The position numbers were made by a program, and so were the translations under genes. A DNA stretch of 64,000 nucleotides from Bittarella massiliensis (ex Durand et al. 2017) (GTDB lineage: Bacteria > Bacillota > Clostridia > Oscillospirales > Ruminococcaceae). The stretch is from NCBI RefSeq assembly GCF_001486165.1, contig NZ_LN908977.1, positions 760,122 to 824,121 on the forward strand. Direction: 5' to 3'. Shown in pieces: positions 41,229 through 48,565 of the stretch; position 1 is the first letter of the stretch; each line of letters starts with the position of its first letter. The notes beneath the pieces were generated by a model that made no database searches, was not told the origin of the DNA, and saw only the letters and a program-made list of their open reading frames with translations.

Positions 41229-41855
41229 TCACTGGGAGCGCCCCTTCCACTTTTTGAGGAAGGTCAGCCGGTGGATGGGGGTGACCCCCAGCTCGGTGAG
41301 GGCCTGATAGTGGGCCTTGGTGGGGTAGCCCTTGTGGCGGGCAAACCCGTAGCCGGGAAAGAGCTGGTCGTACTCCAACATCAGCCGGTCCCGGGTGACC
41401 TTGGCGAGGATGGAGGCGGCGGCGATGCTGGCCGAGCGGGCGTCCCCCTGGACGACGGCCTGACAGGGCAGGTTGGCGGGGGGACAGCGGTTGCCGTCAA
41501 TGAGGGCCAGTTCCACCGGCACCCCCAGCCCGGCAATGGCCTGGGCCATGGCCTGCATGGTGGCGTTTAATATGTTTATGTCGTCGATGATCTCATTATC
41601 CACCAACTGGACGCTGTAGGCCACCGCGTTCTCCCGTATCTCGTCAAAGAGCAGTTCCCGCCGCTTTTCGGTGAGTTTTTTCGAGTCGTTGAGCCCCGCC
41701 GGCAGGTACCCCTCGGGCAGCACCACGGCCGCGGCGCAGACCGGGCCGGCCAGGGGGCCCCGCCCCGCCTCGTCCACCCCGCAGAGGGTGCCGAAGCGCT
41801 GGCGCAGGTCCTGGTCAAAGGCCAGCAGTTCGGGGTGCAGGGCCGGGGCGCTCAC
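41229..41855 (-). CDS. rnhB: Ribonuclease HII
   Basis: RNase HII cleaves RNA in RNA-DNA hybrids and single ribonucleotides in DNA. The 208-residue protein has the acidic catalytic set in GVDEAGRGPLAGP (Asp-Glu), ALIDGNRCP (Asp) and ILAKVTRDRLM (Asp). It starts with GTG at 41855, overlapping the rbgA stop by 4 nt, with GGAGGAGG upstream. It follows rbgA in the standard Firmicutes order. Confidence 0.96.
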   Translation of the reverse strand: MSAPALHPELLAFDQDLRQRFGTLCGVDEAGRGPLAGPVCAAAVVLPEGYLPAGLNDSKKLTEKRRELLFDEIRENAVAYSVQLVDNEIIDDINILNATMQAMAQAIAGLGVPVELALIDGNRCPPANLPCQAVVQGDARSASIAAASILAKVTRDRLMLEYDQLFPGYGFARHKGYPTKAHYQALTELGVTPIHRLTFLKKWKGRSQ

Positions 41856-42742
41856 TGCGCCTCCTCCGCCCGGGGCGGTGTCTCCAGGGTGAAGCGGCCG
41901 ATTTTCTGGCCCCGGTACTCGTCCACCAGCATGATGGCGGCCCGCTCGGTGTCGATCTCCCCGCCGGAGATGAGCATCCCCCGCTTGCGGCCGATGAGCT
42001 GCAGCACTGCAAAGCCGTCGGCACAGGCGGCCAGGGCCTCGGGGTCCAGCTTGTAGCGAGACGCCAGCGCCTCGGGGTACTGAGCGGAGAGGATGTCCAA
42101 AAGCTTCATGGCGATGTACTCCATGTCCATCACGTCGTCCTTGATGGCGCCGGTGAAGGCCAGCTTCTCCCCCACGGCGGGGTCGTCGAATTTGGGCCAG
42201 AGGATGCCGGGCATGTCAAGCAGCTCCAAGTCCTCGTCGATCTTGATCCACTGCTTGCCGCGGGTGACGCCGGGGCGGTCCTCCACCTTAGCGCGCTTGC
42301 CCCCGGCGATGCGGTTGATGAAGGAGGACTTGCCCACGTTGGGCACCCCCACCACCATCACCCGGATCTGGTGGCCGGTCATCCCCTTTTCGCGGCGGCG
42401 CTGCAAATACCCCTCCAGCGCGGCGAGGACGGCGGGTTTGAAGTGTCCCAATCCCCTGCCGTTCTTGGCGTCGATGGCGATGGCGGGGATCCCCTGGCCG
42501 CGGTACCACTCGATCCAGCGGCGGGTGGCCGCCTCGTCGGCCAGGTCCGACTTGTTGAGCAGCAGCAGCCGGGGCTTCTCCCCCACCAGGGCGTCGATTT
42601 CCGGGTTGCGGCTGGAGGCGGGGATGCGGGCGTCCACGATCTCGGCCACCAGGTTGACGTGGCGGAGATTTTCGGCGATGAGCCGGCGAGTCTTGGCCAT
42701 GTGGCCGGGGAACCACTGAATGGTGTGCAGGTCGTTTGCCAT
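41852..42742 (-). CDS. rbgA: Ribosome biogenesis GTPase RbgA/YlqF
   Basis: RbgA is needed for 50S maturation. The protein has circularly permuted G motifs: G4 LLLNKSDL near residue 60 precedes G1 VVGVPNVGKSSFIN and G3 LLDMPGILWP. The N-terminal IQWFPGHMAKT is a family hallmark. I use the ATG at 42742, which follows AGGGTGA. A GTG at 42751 that overlaps the lepB stop is an alternative. It lies between lepB and rnhB. Confidence 0.96.
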   Translation of the reverse strand: MANDLHTIQWFPGHMAKTRRLIAENLRHVNLVAEIVDARIPASSRNPEIDALVGEKPRLLLLNKSDLADEAATRRWIEWYRGQGIPAIAIDAKNGRGLGHFKPAVLAALEGYLQRRREKGMTGHQIRVMVVGVPNVGKSSFINRIAGGKRAKVEDRPGVTRGKQWIKIDEDLELLDMPGILWPKFDDPAVGEKLAFTGAIKDDVMDMEYIAMKLLDILSAQYPEALASRYKLDPEALAACADGFAVLQLIGRKRGMLISGGEIDTERAAIMLVDEYRGQKIGRFTLETPPRAEEAQ

Positions 42743-42747
42743 CTCGC

Positions 42748-43332
42748 TCACCCTACCTTTCCAAAGCCGCCAAAGGGCAGCAGTCTAAAATAGGCCTCGC
42801 CGACAATGTCCTGCTTGGCCACCTGGCCCAGCGAGGAGAAGCGGCTGTCCTCCGAGTGGTTGCGGTTGTCCCCCATCACGAAGTAGTGGCCGGGCTGCAC
42901 CTCCTGGGGGAAGGTCTCGTCCCCCCGCAGGGCGGTGGCCTCGTTGATATAGGGCTCGTCCAGGGGGACCCCGTCCACAAAGACGGTGCCGGAGTCGAAG
43001 TCGATGTTGACCACCTGCCCCTCGGTGGCGATGACCCGCTTGATGTAGAGCTTTTCATCCTCGTGGCTGTTGAGGACGACGATGTCCCCCTGCTCCACCT
43101 CATAGAGGAAGGGGGAAATCAGCAGCACATTGTTGTTTTGAAGGGTGGGGAGCATGGAGTCCCCGTCCACCCGGATGATGCGCACCACAAAGGTGAAGAC
43201 CAGCGACACCGCCACCAAAGAGAGGACGATGGTCTCGACCCAGCTGAAAAATTCGCGGTAGAGCGCCCCCGCCGGGGTTCGCTTGGGCATCTGCGGGCGC
43301 GATTTTCCCCGCTGCGCAACGGCGTGTTCCAT
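42748..43332 (-). CDS. lepB: Signal peptidase I
   Basis: LepB removes signal peptides from exported proteins. The 194-residue protein has one N-terminal membrane anchor (ETIVLSLVAVSLVFTFVV). The catalytic Ser is in RVDGDSMLPTLQ and the catalytic Lys in KLYIKRVIATEGQ, and the later GHYFVMGDNRNHSEDSR is a further signature. The ATG at 43332 is chosen because it starts a normal-length protein. Its ribosome site is weak. An extended -10 (TGGTACAAT, -10 box at 43439-43434) lies upstream. It begins the lepB-rbgA-rnhB-yraN unit. Confidence 0.96.
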   Translation of the reverse strand: MEHAVAQRGKSRPQMPKRTPAGALYREFFSWVETIVLSLVAVSLVFTFVVRIIRVDGDSMLPTLQNNNVLLISPFLYEVEQGDIVVLNSHEDEKLYIKRVIATEGQVVNIDFDSGTVFVDGVPLDEPYINEATALRGDETFPQEVQPGHYFVMGDNRNHSEDSRFSSLGQVAKQDIVGEAYFRLLPFGGFGKVG

Positions 43333-43452
43333 AAAAGGCACCGACCTTTCTCGACGAAAGTAAAGGCCGCCTCTCCCCTCGCCCTCGGCCCTGGGGACAG
43401 GCGACCCCATGTTTCTCGGTGTTATTGTACCATTTTCTGCGCCGCAAAAAAA

Positions 43453-43753
43453 GGGATTCACAGAAATTTCAAATCTCGTCTCCCATCTCCGCCCGCCGCC
43501 CAGATACCTGCAAAATCAAAATCGCCGGTGAAAGAGTCAGGATGGACCGGTCCCAAAAGGGCGGCAGCCGGGCTTCGCCCCGCGCGAGGCGACAAAATCG
43601 CGCCCACGGCCACCGGGCAAACCGGCGATTCAGGGCAATCCTTTGTGTCCCCCATCCCCCCCAAAGACCGCTCTCCCTTTCCCGCCTTCGGCCCCTCTTT
43701 CCCCTTGTCTCCCCCGACAGGATCGGGAAATTGGGCCGCCAAAAGGGCAGAGA
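43453..43753. other. Gene-free stretch between lepB and rplS
   Basis: About 300 bp of GC-rich sequence with no ORF that has a ribosome site or a recognisable motif on either strand. It ends at the rplS terminator. I see no tRNA, no known leader RNA and no repeats other than short GC-rich palindromes. Confidence 0.6.
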
Positions 43754-43785
43754 AAAGGGCGGCCGGTTTGACCCGGCCGCCCTTT
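43754..43785 (-). terminator. Terminator after rplS
   Basis: AAAGGGCGGCCGG (43754-43766) and CCGGCCGCCCTTT (43773-43785) form a perfect 13-bp stem. The minus strand continues TTC. Confidence 0.85.
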
Positions 43786-43790
43786 GCGGT

Positions 43791-44135
43791 TTATCGGAGC
43801 TGCTCTTTGACCTTGGCGGCCTTGCCGACGCGGTCGCGCAGGTAGTAGAGCTTGCTTCTGCGCACCTTGCCGCGGCGAACGATCTCGACCTTTTCGACCT
43901 TGGGAGAGTGAACCGGGAACACCCGCTCCACGCCGACGCCGTAGGAAACCCGGCGCACGGTGAAGGTCTCATTGATCCCGCCGTGTTTGCGGGCGATGAC
44001 AGTGCCCTCAAACACCTGGATACGCTCTCTCTGGCCCTCTTTGATCAGCACGTGCACCCGAACGGTGTCGCCGATGTTGATCTCGGGGAGCTCGGATTTG
44101 AGCATCGAGTCGGTCATCAGTTTCATTGCATCCAT
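43791..44135 (-). CDS. rplS: 50S ribosomal protein L19
   Basis: L19 lies at the 30S-50S interface. The 114-residue protein starts [20 protein letters not shown] and has the family motifs [42 protein letters not shown], and [10 protein letters not shown]. The ATG at 44135 follows AAGGAGG. A strong promoter and a leader of about 130 nt with GC-rich hairpins precede it, which may be an L19-type autoregulatory leader. Confidence 0.98.
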   Translation of the reverse strand: MDAMKLMTDSMLKSELPEINIGDTVRVHVLIKEGQRERIQVFEGTVIARKHGGINETFTVRRVSYGVGVERVFPVHSPKVEKVEIVRRGKVRRSKLYYLRDRVGKAAKVKEQLR

Positions 44136-44265
44136 GATAAATCCTCCTTGGTTTTCCGACATTCTTGCTTCTTTTTCATACCTTGCGGTGAGCAGAGGAC
44201 TGCCTGGTTTCAGATGTTGACAGAAACCCCGCCGCCAGGCCCAAAGGCCCCACAGCGGAACATAC
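44136..44265 (-). promoter_or_regulatory. Structured rplS leader, possible ribosomal-protein autoregulatory element
   Basis: The transcript from about 44265 begins with CCGCTGTGGGGCC-TTT-GGGCCTGGCGG, a stem-loop with a GC-rich apical helix, before the ribosome site. Autoregulatory L19 leaders are known in Firmicutes. I can see the hairpin but cannot confirm the family match. Confidence 0.4.
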
Positions 44266-44271
44266 TGCTGT

Positions 44272-44300
44272 ATTTTACCACACACTTCCCCCCTGTGCAA
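44272..44300 (-). promoter_or_regulatory. Promoter of rplS
   Basis: TTGCAC (44300-44295) and TAAAAT (44277-44272) are 17 bp apart on the minus strand. The -10 box is preceded by TGG. Confidence 0.7.
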
Positions 44301-44348
44301 GGGGAAAACAGCCAGAAAAGGCAAAATGTTTGGCAGGGCGGGGCAATT

Positions 44349-45008
44349 TTAGCAAAAGGGCGCGCCCGCCCCATCGTAGAGGGCGGTGCGGCGGATGGAG
44401 GCGGTCTTGACCGCCTCGCCGCTCTGGGCGCAGTAGGCGTCTACAAGGAGGGCGGGGTTGAGGTTTTGCTGCCCCCCCGCGGCCAGCCGCAGGGAGAGGA
44501 GCGCACGGCCCCCCTCCCCCTCTTCGCCGTCGCAGGCCAGGACCAGGGGGCGGATGTCCACCTCTTTGGGGCCCTTCTTGCTGCGCTTGAGGGTCTTGAT
44601 CTGGGGCTGCCGGGCAAACGCCAAAAAGCGCTCGGCCAAACCCGGCGCCCCCTCGAGGGACACCCGGTAGTCGGCGGCGGCGATCGCCTGCAGGTCCTGC
44701 TGGGGCAGGGCGGCGGCGAGCACCTGCAGCCCGGCGGGCAGGGCGGCGTTCAGCCGGTCCTTCACCTCGTTCAGGGGTAGCTCCTCCACCAGGCGAAACT
44801 GCATGATCTCGCACTCGCTCTCCTGCCCCAGAGAGAGGGGCAGGGCGAAGGTGAGGTAGATGTGGGGGTTAAAGCCCTGGGTGTACCAGACCGGCAGCCC
44901 CGAGCGCTTGAGGGCCCTGGCCATACACCGCACCAGATCCAGGTGGGAGATGTACTTGGCCAGCCCCTCTTTTTTAAACCACAGGCGTATCGTTTGCATC
45001 GTTTCCAA
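44349..45008 (-). CDS. TIGR03936-family radical-SAM-associated protein (DUF2344)
   Basis: The 219-residue protein begins with RLWFKKEGLAKYISHLDLVR and has the segment GFNPHIYLTFALPLSLGQESECE, both typical of the family. Family members occur downstream of, or fused to, a TIGR03960 B12-binding radical SAM protein, which is the gene overlapping it here by 35 nt. Their function is unknown, and a role in RNA or ribosome modification is speculation. The TTG at 45008 is used because GGGAGG lies 8 nt upstream; an ATG at 44999 is possible. Confidence 0.85.
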   Translation of the reverse strand: METMQTIRLWFKKEGLAKYISHLDLVRCMARALKRSGLPVWYTQGFNPHIYLTFALPLSLGQESECEIMQFRLVEELPLNEVKDRLNAALPAGLQVLAAALPQQDLQAIAAADYRVSLEGAPGLAERFLAFARQPQIKTLKRSKKGPKEVDIRPLVLACDGEEGEGGRALLSLRLAAGGQQNLNPALLVDAYCAQSGEAVKTASIRRTALYDGAGAPFC

Positions 45009-46842
45009 AGCAGGGTCCTCCCAGTAGCTTGTTGGCGCCGCAGCCGCTGCAGTGCTGCCGGCAGTGGGGGGTGGCGACCGACTGGTGGGCGAGCTGGTTC
45101 TCCCGCACCAAGAAGGCCTTGCTCACCCCGTAGTCCAGGTGATCCCAGGGGAGCACCTCGTCGTAGGGGCGGCGGCGGTTGGCGTAAAAGGCCGGGTCGA
45201 GCCCCGCCTCGGCAAAGGCCGCCATCCACCGCTCGTAGGAGAAGTGCTCGCTCCACCCGTCAAAGGTGCAGCCGCTCTCCCAGGCGCAGAGGATGGCCTT
45301 CCCCAGCCGCCGGTCGCCCCGGGCAAACACCCCTTCGATAAAGCTGACCTGGGTGTCGTGGCAGCTGAGCTTGATCTTCTTGCTGCGCAGCACCGCGCGC
45401 ATCCGCTCCTGCTTCTGCGCCAGCTGCTCCATGGTGTCCTGGGGCTCGAACTGAAAGGGGGTAAAGGGCTTGGGCACAAAGCAGGCGGTGCTCACCGAGA
45501 CCTGCACCCCCTTGCCCTTGGCGTGTTCCTTGGTCTTGTAGTAGAGCTCCACCACCCCCTGGGCGGTCTCGACGATCCCCTCCACGTCCTCCATCGTCTC
45601 GGTGGGCAGACCGATCATGAAGTAGAGCTTGACGCCGGTGTAGCCGTTTTCAAAGGCCAGGGCGCAGGTGCGGTCGATCTCCCCCTGGGTGACGTTTTTG
45701 TTGATGGCGTCCCGCAGCCGCTGGGTGCCGGCCTCCGGGGCGAAGGTGAGGCCGCTCTTTCGCACCGAGGTGATGCGGTCCACCAGCTCTTTGGAGAAGT
45801 TGTCCACCCGCAGAGAGGGCAGCGAGAGGCTGACCTTCTCGTCCTCGGTCCAGGTGAGCATCTCGTCGAGAAGCCCCTCCAGGGTGGTCAGGTCGCTGGT
45901 GCTCAGCGAGGTGAGGGACACCTCGTCGTAGCCGGTGTTTTTGCACAGGGCCTTCGCCTGGGCGTCGATGACCCCAGGGTCCTTCTCCCGCAGGGGGCGG
46001 TAGATGAACCCCGCCTGGCAGAACCGGCAGCCCCGGATGCAGCCCCGCAGCACCTCGACCATGGCCCGGTCGTGAACGATGTCGGTGAAGGGCACCACGA
46101 AGTTTTCGGGGAAATAGGCGCTGCTCATCTCCCTGACGATCCGCTTGCGCACGGTGGCGGGGGCGCCTTCGCGGGGGGTGACCCGCTCGACGGTCCCGTC
46201 CTCTTTGTACTGCACCTCGTAGAGGGAGGGGACATAGACCCCCTCGATCTGGGCGGCCCGGCGGAGGAATTCCCCCTTCCCCACCCCCTCTTTTTTGCAC
46301 GCCAGGTAGAGATCGCAGAGCTCCAGGTTCAGCTCTTCCCCCTCACCCAGCAAAAACAAGTCGATGAAATCGGCCAGCGGCTCGGGGTTGCAGGCGCAGG
46401 GGCCCCCCGCCACGATGAGGGGGGCCAGGCTGTCCCCCCGCTGCGCGGCCAGCACGGGGATGCCCGCCAGATCGAGCATATTCAGGATGTTGGTGAAGCT
46501 GAGCTCGTACTGGAGGGTGAAACCGACGATGTCAAAATCGGCCACCGGGTCCAGGCTCTCGAGGGCGTAGAGGGGGATGTGGTTTTCCCGCATCTGCTCC
46601 TCCATGTCCACCCAGGGGGCAAAGACCCGCTCGCACCAGATGTCGGGCCGCTCGTTGAGCAGGCCGTAGAGGATCTTCATCCCCAGGTGGGACATCCCCA
46701 CATCGTAGGTGTCGGGGAAGCAAAAGGCAAAGCGAAGGTCCACCCCGTCTCTGTCTTTGACGATGCTGCCCAACTCTCCGCCGATGTACTGGGCGGGCTT
46801 TTGCACCTTGAGCAGCACCTGTTCAATGGTATCTCTTAACAT
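44974..46842 (-). CDS. TIGR03960-family B12-binding-domain radical SAM protein
   Basis: The 622-residue protein has an N-terminal cobalamin-binding-like Rossmann domain (about 30-190). The radical SAM domain has the cluster motif LRGCIRGCRFCQAG (C-x3-C-x2-C) near residue 265, and the C-terminal part ends with a cysteine-rich HCSGCGANKLLGGPC segment. It is full length. The ATG at 46842 follows GAAGAGG. It is paired with the TIGR03936 gene. In many Firmicutes these two lie between spoIVFAB-like genes and rplU/rpmA; here the SpoIVF-like pair is upstream and rplS is downstream. Substrate unknown. Confidence 0.9.
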   Translation of the reverse strand: MLRDTIEQVLLKVQKPAQYIGGELGSIVKDRDGVDLRFAFCFPDTYDVGMSHLGMKILYGLLNERPDIWCERVFAPWVDMEEQMRENHIPLYALESLDPVADFDIVGFTLQYELSFTNILNMLDLAGIPVLAAQRGDSLAPLIVAGGPCACNPEPLADFIDLFLLGEGEELNLELCDLYLACKKEGVGKGEFLRRAAQIEGVYVPSLYEVQYKEDGTVERVTPREGAPATVRKRIVREMSSAYFPENFVVPFTDIVHDRAMVEVLRGCIRGCRFCQAGFIYRPLREKDPGVIDAQAKALCKNTGYDEVSLTSLSTSDLTTLEGLLDEMLTWTEDEKVSLSLPSLRVDNFSKELVDRITSVRKSGLTFAPEAGTQRLRDAINKNVTQGEIDRTCALAFENGYTGVKLYFMIGLPTETMEDVEGIVETAQGVVELYYKTKEHAKGKGVQVSVSTACFVPKPFTPFQFEPQDTMEQLAQKQERMRAVLRSKKIKLSCHDTQVSFIEGVFARGDRRLGKAILCAWESGCTFDGWSEHFSYERWMAAFAEAGLDPAFYANRRRPYDEVLPWDHLDYGVSKAFLVRENQLAHQSVATPHCRQHCSGCGANKLLGGPCFGNDANDTPVV

Positions 46843-46864
46843 GTCATTCCTCTTCAAACGTCAA

Positions 46865-46897
46865 AAGTAGGCGCAAAGACTCCCTTTGCGCCTACTT
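46865..46897 (-). terminator. Terminator between the SpoIVFB-like gene and the radical SAM gene
   Basis: AAGTAGGCGCAAAG (46865-46878) and CTTTGCGCCTACTT (46884-46897) form a perfect 14-bp stem. The minus strand continues TTGACG after a TT. Confidence 0.8.
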
Positions 46898-46952
46898 ATC
46901 ATACACTAAATCCGGCCGCGCCGCAACCGCCGGACAGGTTGGCGGAAGGCGG

Positions 46953-47573
46953 CTAACGGCGCCGCCCCTCCTCCCTCTGGCGGCCCCGCACCACAGAGTA
47001 AAAGAGGTACCCGCCGCAAAGGGCCAGGGTGCCGTTTTGGCGGGTGGCCGCGAAGAGGAGGAGCCCCGCCCCCAGCAGGGCGAGGGAGGTCCAGAAGGAA
47101 AAGGCCCAGTAGAGCCGCTCGGCCCGCCGGGGCGGCAGCTTTTCCCGCAGAAAAATCAGCAGCACCTGTCCCCCGTCCAGAAGGGAGATGGGCAGCAGGT
47201 TAAAGGCCCCCAACAGCAGGTGGATCAGCGCCAGGGTGGCCAGGTGCAGGGCAAAGCGGCGCTGCAGCAGCCAGAGGGCCCCCAGGCCGATGGCCAGGTT
47301 GACCGCCGGCCCTGCCAGGTAGACTGGGATGTCGGCCGGCGAGGGGCAGTAGTCGGTCCCCCGGTCCAGGCGGATGCCCGCCACCGTAAAGTCCAGCGCG
47401 CAGACGGGGCGGCGCTGCAACAGCAGGCAGAGCAGGTGCCCCATCTCGTGGAGCAAGCTGGCGACAAAGGCCTGCAGCAGGATGCCGGTGTAGTCGAACA
47501 CCGAGATGCACAGCAGCAAAAAAAGGTAGAGGGGCGAGACGCGCACCGCCGCTTTCCCCAGGGAGAAGCGCAC
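46953..47573 (-). CDS. M50 site-2-protease-like membrane peptidase, SpoIVFB-like
   Basis: The 206-residue protein has several transmembrane segments, the zinc motif SLLHEMGHLLCLLL (HExxH), and the second ligand motif LLPISLLDGGQ, where the Asp matches the NPxDG site of S2P enzymes. SpoIVFB cleaves pro-sigma-K in the mother cell. Its identity is supported by the upstream LytM-domain membrane gene, the standard SpoIVFA partner. The GTG start at 47573 is close to the preceding stop (4 nt between genes) and has only a weak ribosome site, so coupling is likely. Confidence 0.75.
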   Translation of the reverse strand: MRFSLGKAAVRVSPLYLFLLLCISVFDYTGILLQAFVASLLHEMGHLLCLLLQRRPVCALDFTVAGIRLDRGTDYCPSPADIPVYLAGPAVNLAIGLGALWLLQRRFALHLATLALIHLLLGAFNLLPISLLDGGQVLLIFLREKLPPRRAERLYWAFSFWTSLALLGAGLLLFAATRQNGTLALCGGYLFYSVVRGRQREEGRRR

Positions 47574-47576
47574 CCT

Positions 47577-48437
47577 TTACAGCTGGGGGAATACCCAGCG
47601 GGGGTCCACCTGTTTGCCGCGCAGCCGGATTTCCAGGTGGAGGTGGGGCCCGGTGGAGAGGCCGGTGCTCCCCACATAGCCGATGGTCTCGCCCTGGCGC
47701 ACCACCGTCCCCGCCTCCACCTGCAGGCTGTCGCAGTGGCCGTAGAAGGTGTAGAGGTCGTCGCTGTGGCGCAGGAGGATGTAGTTGCCGTAGACCCGGC
47801 TCTGCCCGGCCTCCGCCACCGTGCCGCTCAGGGCGGCGGCGATCTTGGTGCCCTTGGCCGCCGCAATGTCCACCCCGGTGTGAAAGTCCAGCTTCTTGGT
47901 GATGGGGTGCCAGCGGTAGCCAAAGGGCGAGGTGACCCGACCCGACACCGGCAGCTGCGGGGTCACCGTCAGGGTATAGGGCTCGTAAGAGGCGTTCTCC
48001 GGCGGCGTCATGGTCTTGTCGTAGTCGTCGTAGGGCACCTCCTGCATGCCGCCCTGGCCGCCCATGGTCTCCACCGCCTCCCCCGGCGCGGCGGACGAGC
48101 TGCCGGGCAGCGGGGTGGCGGACGAGCCCCCGTCGGGAGCGGAAGAAGAGCCGCTCTCGCCCGCCCCCTTGCCGGTGATGCCGCCGTAGATTTGAAAGAG
48201 CACGTCCTTGGCCTCCTCCAAACTCTCCTCCCGGGTGATGGCGGCGGCGTAGTCCTGCCGCAGCCGCTCGTACCATTCGGGGTTGGCCGTCTTCAGCAAA
48301 AAGGCGCTGCCCACCAGCAGGGCGGCCAGCACGATCTGCACCAGGGTGACAAATCCGCCCCCCGGCCCCTCTCCCTGCTCGTCCCGGCGGGAGCGGCCCT
48401 CCCGAAAGGCGTAACTGCGATTGCGAAAATCCTCCAT
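47577..48437 (-). CDS. Membrane-anchored M23 (LytM) peptidase-domain protein, SpoIVFA-like
   Basis: The 286-residue protein has a cytoplasmic N terminus, one transmembrane helix (LVQIVLAALLVGSAFLL, about 35-52), a Ser/Gly/Pro-rich stretch and a C-terminal M23 domain. The zinc residues are all present: FGYRWHPITKKLDFHTGVD (His...His-x3-Asp) and STGPHLHLEIRL (HxH). Its SpoIVFA role is inferred from the SpoIVFB-like gene 4 nt downstream. SpoIVFA of Bacillus regulates SpoIVFB and is cleaved, rather than acting as a hydrolase, so the intact zinc site is notable. The ATG at 48437 follows GGGGAGG. Confidence 0.75.
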   Translation of the reverse strand: MEDFRNRSYAFREGRSRRDEQGEGPGGGFVTLVQIVLAALLVGSAFLLKTANPEWYERLRQDYAAAITREESLEEAKDVLFQIYGGITGKGAGESGSSSAPDGGSSATPLPGSSSAAPGEAVETMGGQGGMQEVPYDDYDKTMTPPENASYEPYTLTVTPQLPVSGRVTSPFGYRWHPITKKLDFHTGVDIAAAKGTKIAAALSGTVAEAGQSRVYGNYILLRHSDDLYTFYGHCDSLQVEAGTVVRQGETIGYVGSTGLSTGPHLHLEIRLRGKQVDPRWVFPQL

Positions 48438-48515
48438 TTTCCTTACCTCCCCGCGGGTTTCGTTCACTGTAACCCTATGCGGGCGGGAGCGGGGGCAGAA
48501 CCGGTCCCCGACGCC

Positions 48516-48551
48516 AAGAGGGCCCGGCAGACGGTGCTGCCGGGCCCTCTT
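48516..48551 (-). terminator. GC-rich hairpin after the GHL10-amidase gene
   Basis: A perfect 15-bp stem has arms 48516-48530 and 48537-48551. The minus strand has only TT after it, so termination strength is uncertain. Confidence 0.6.
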
Positions 48552-48565
48552 CCATCTCTGTTTTG

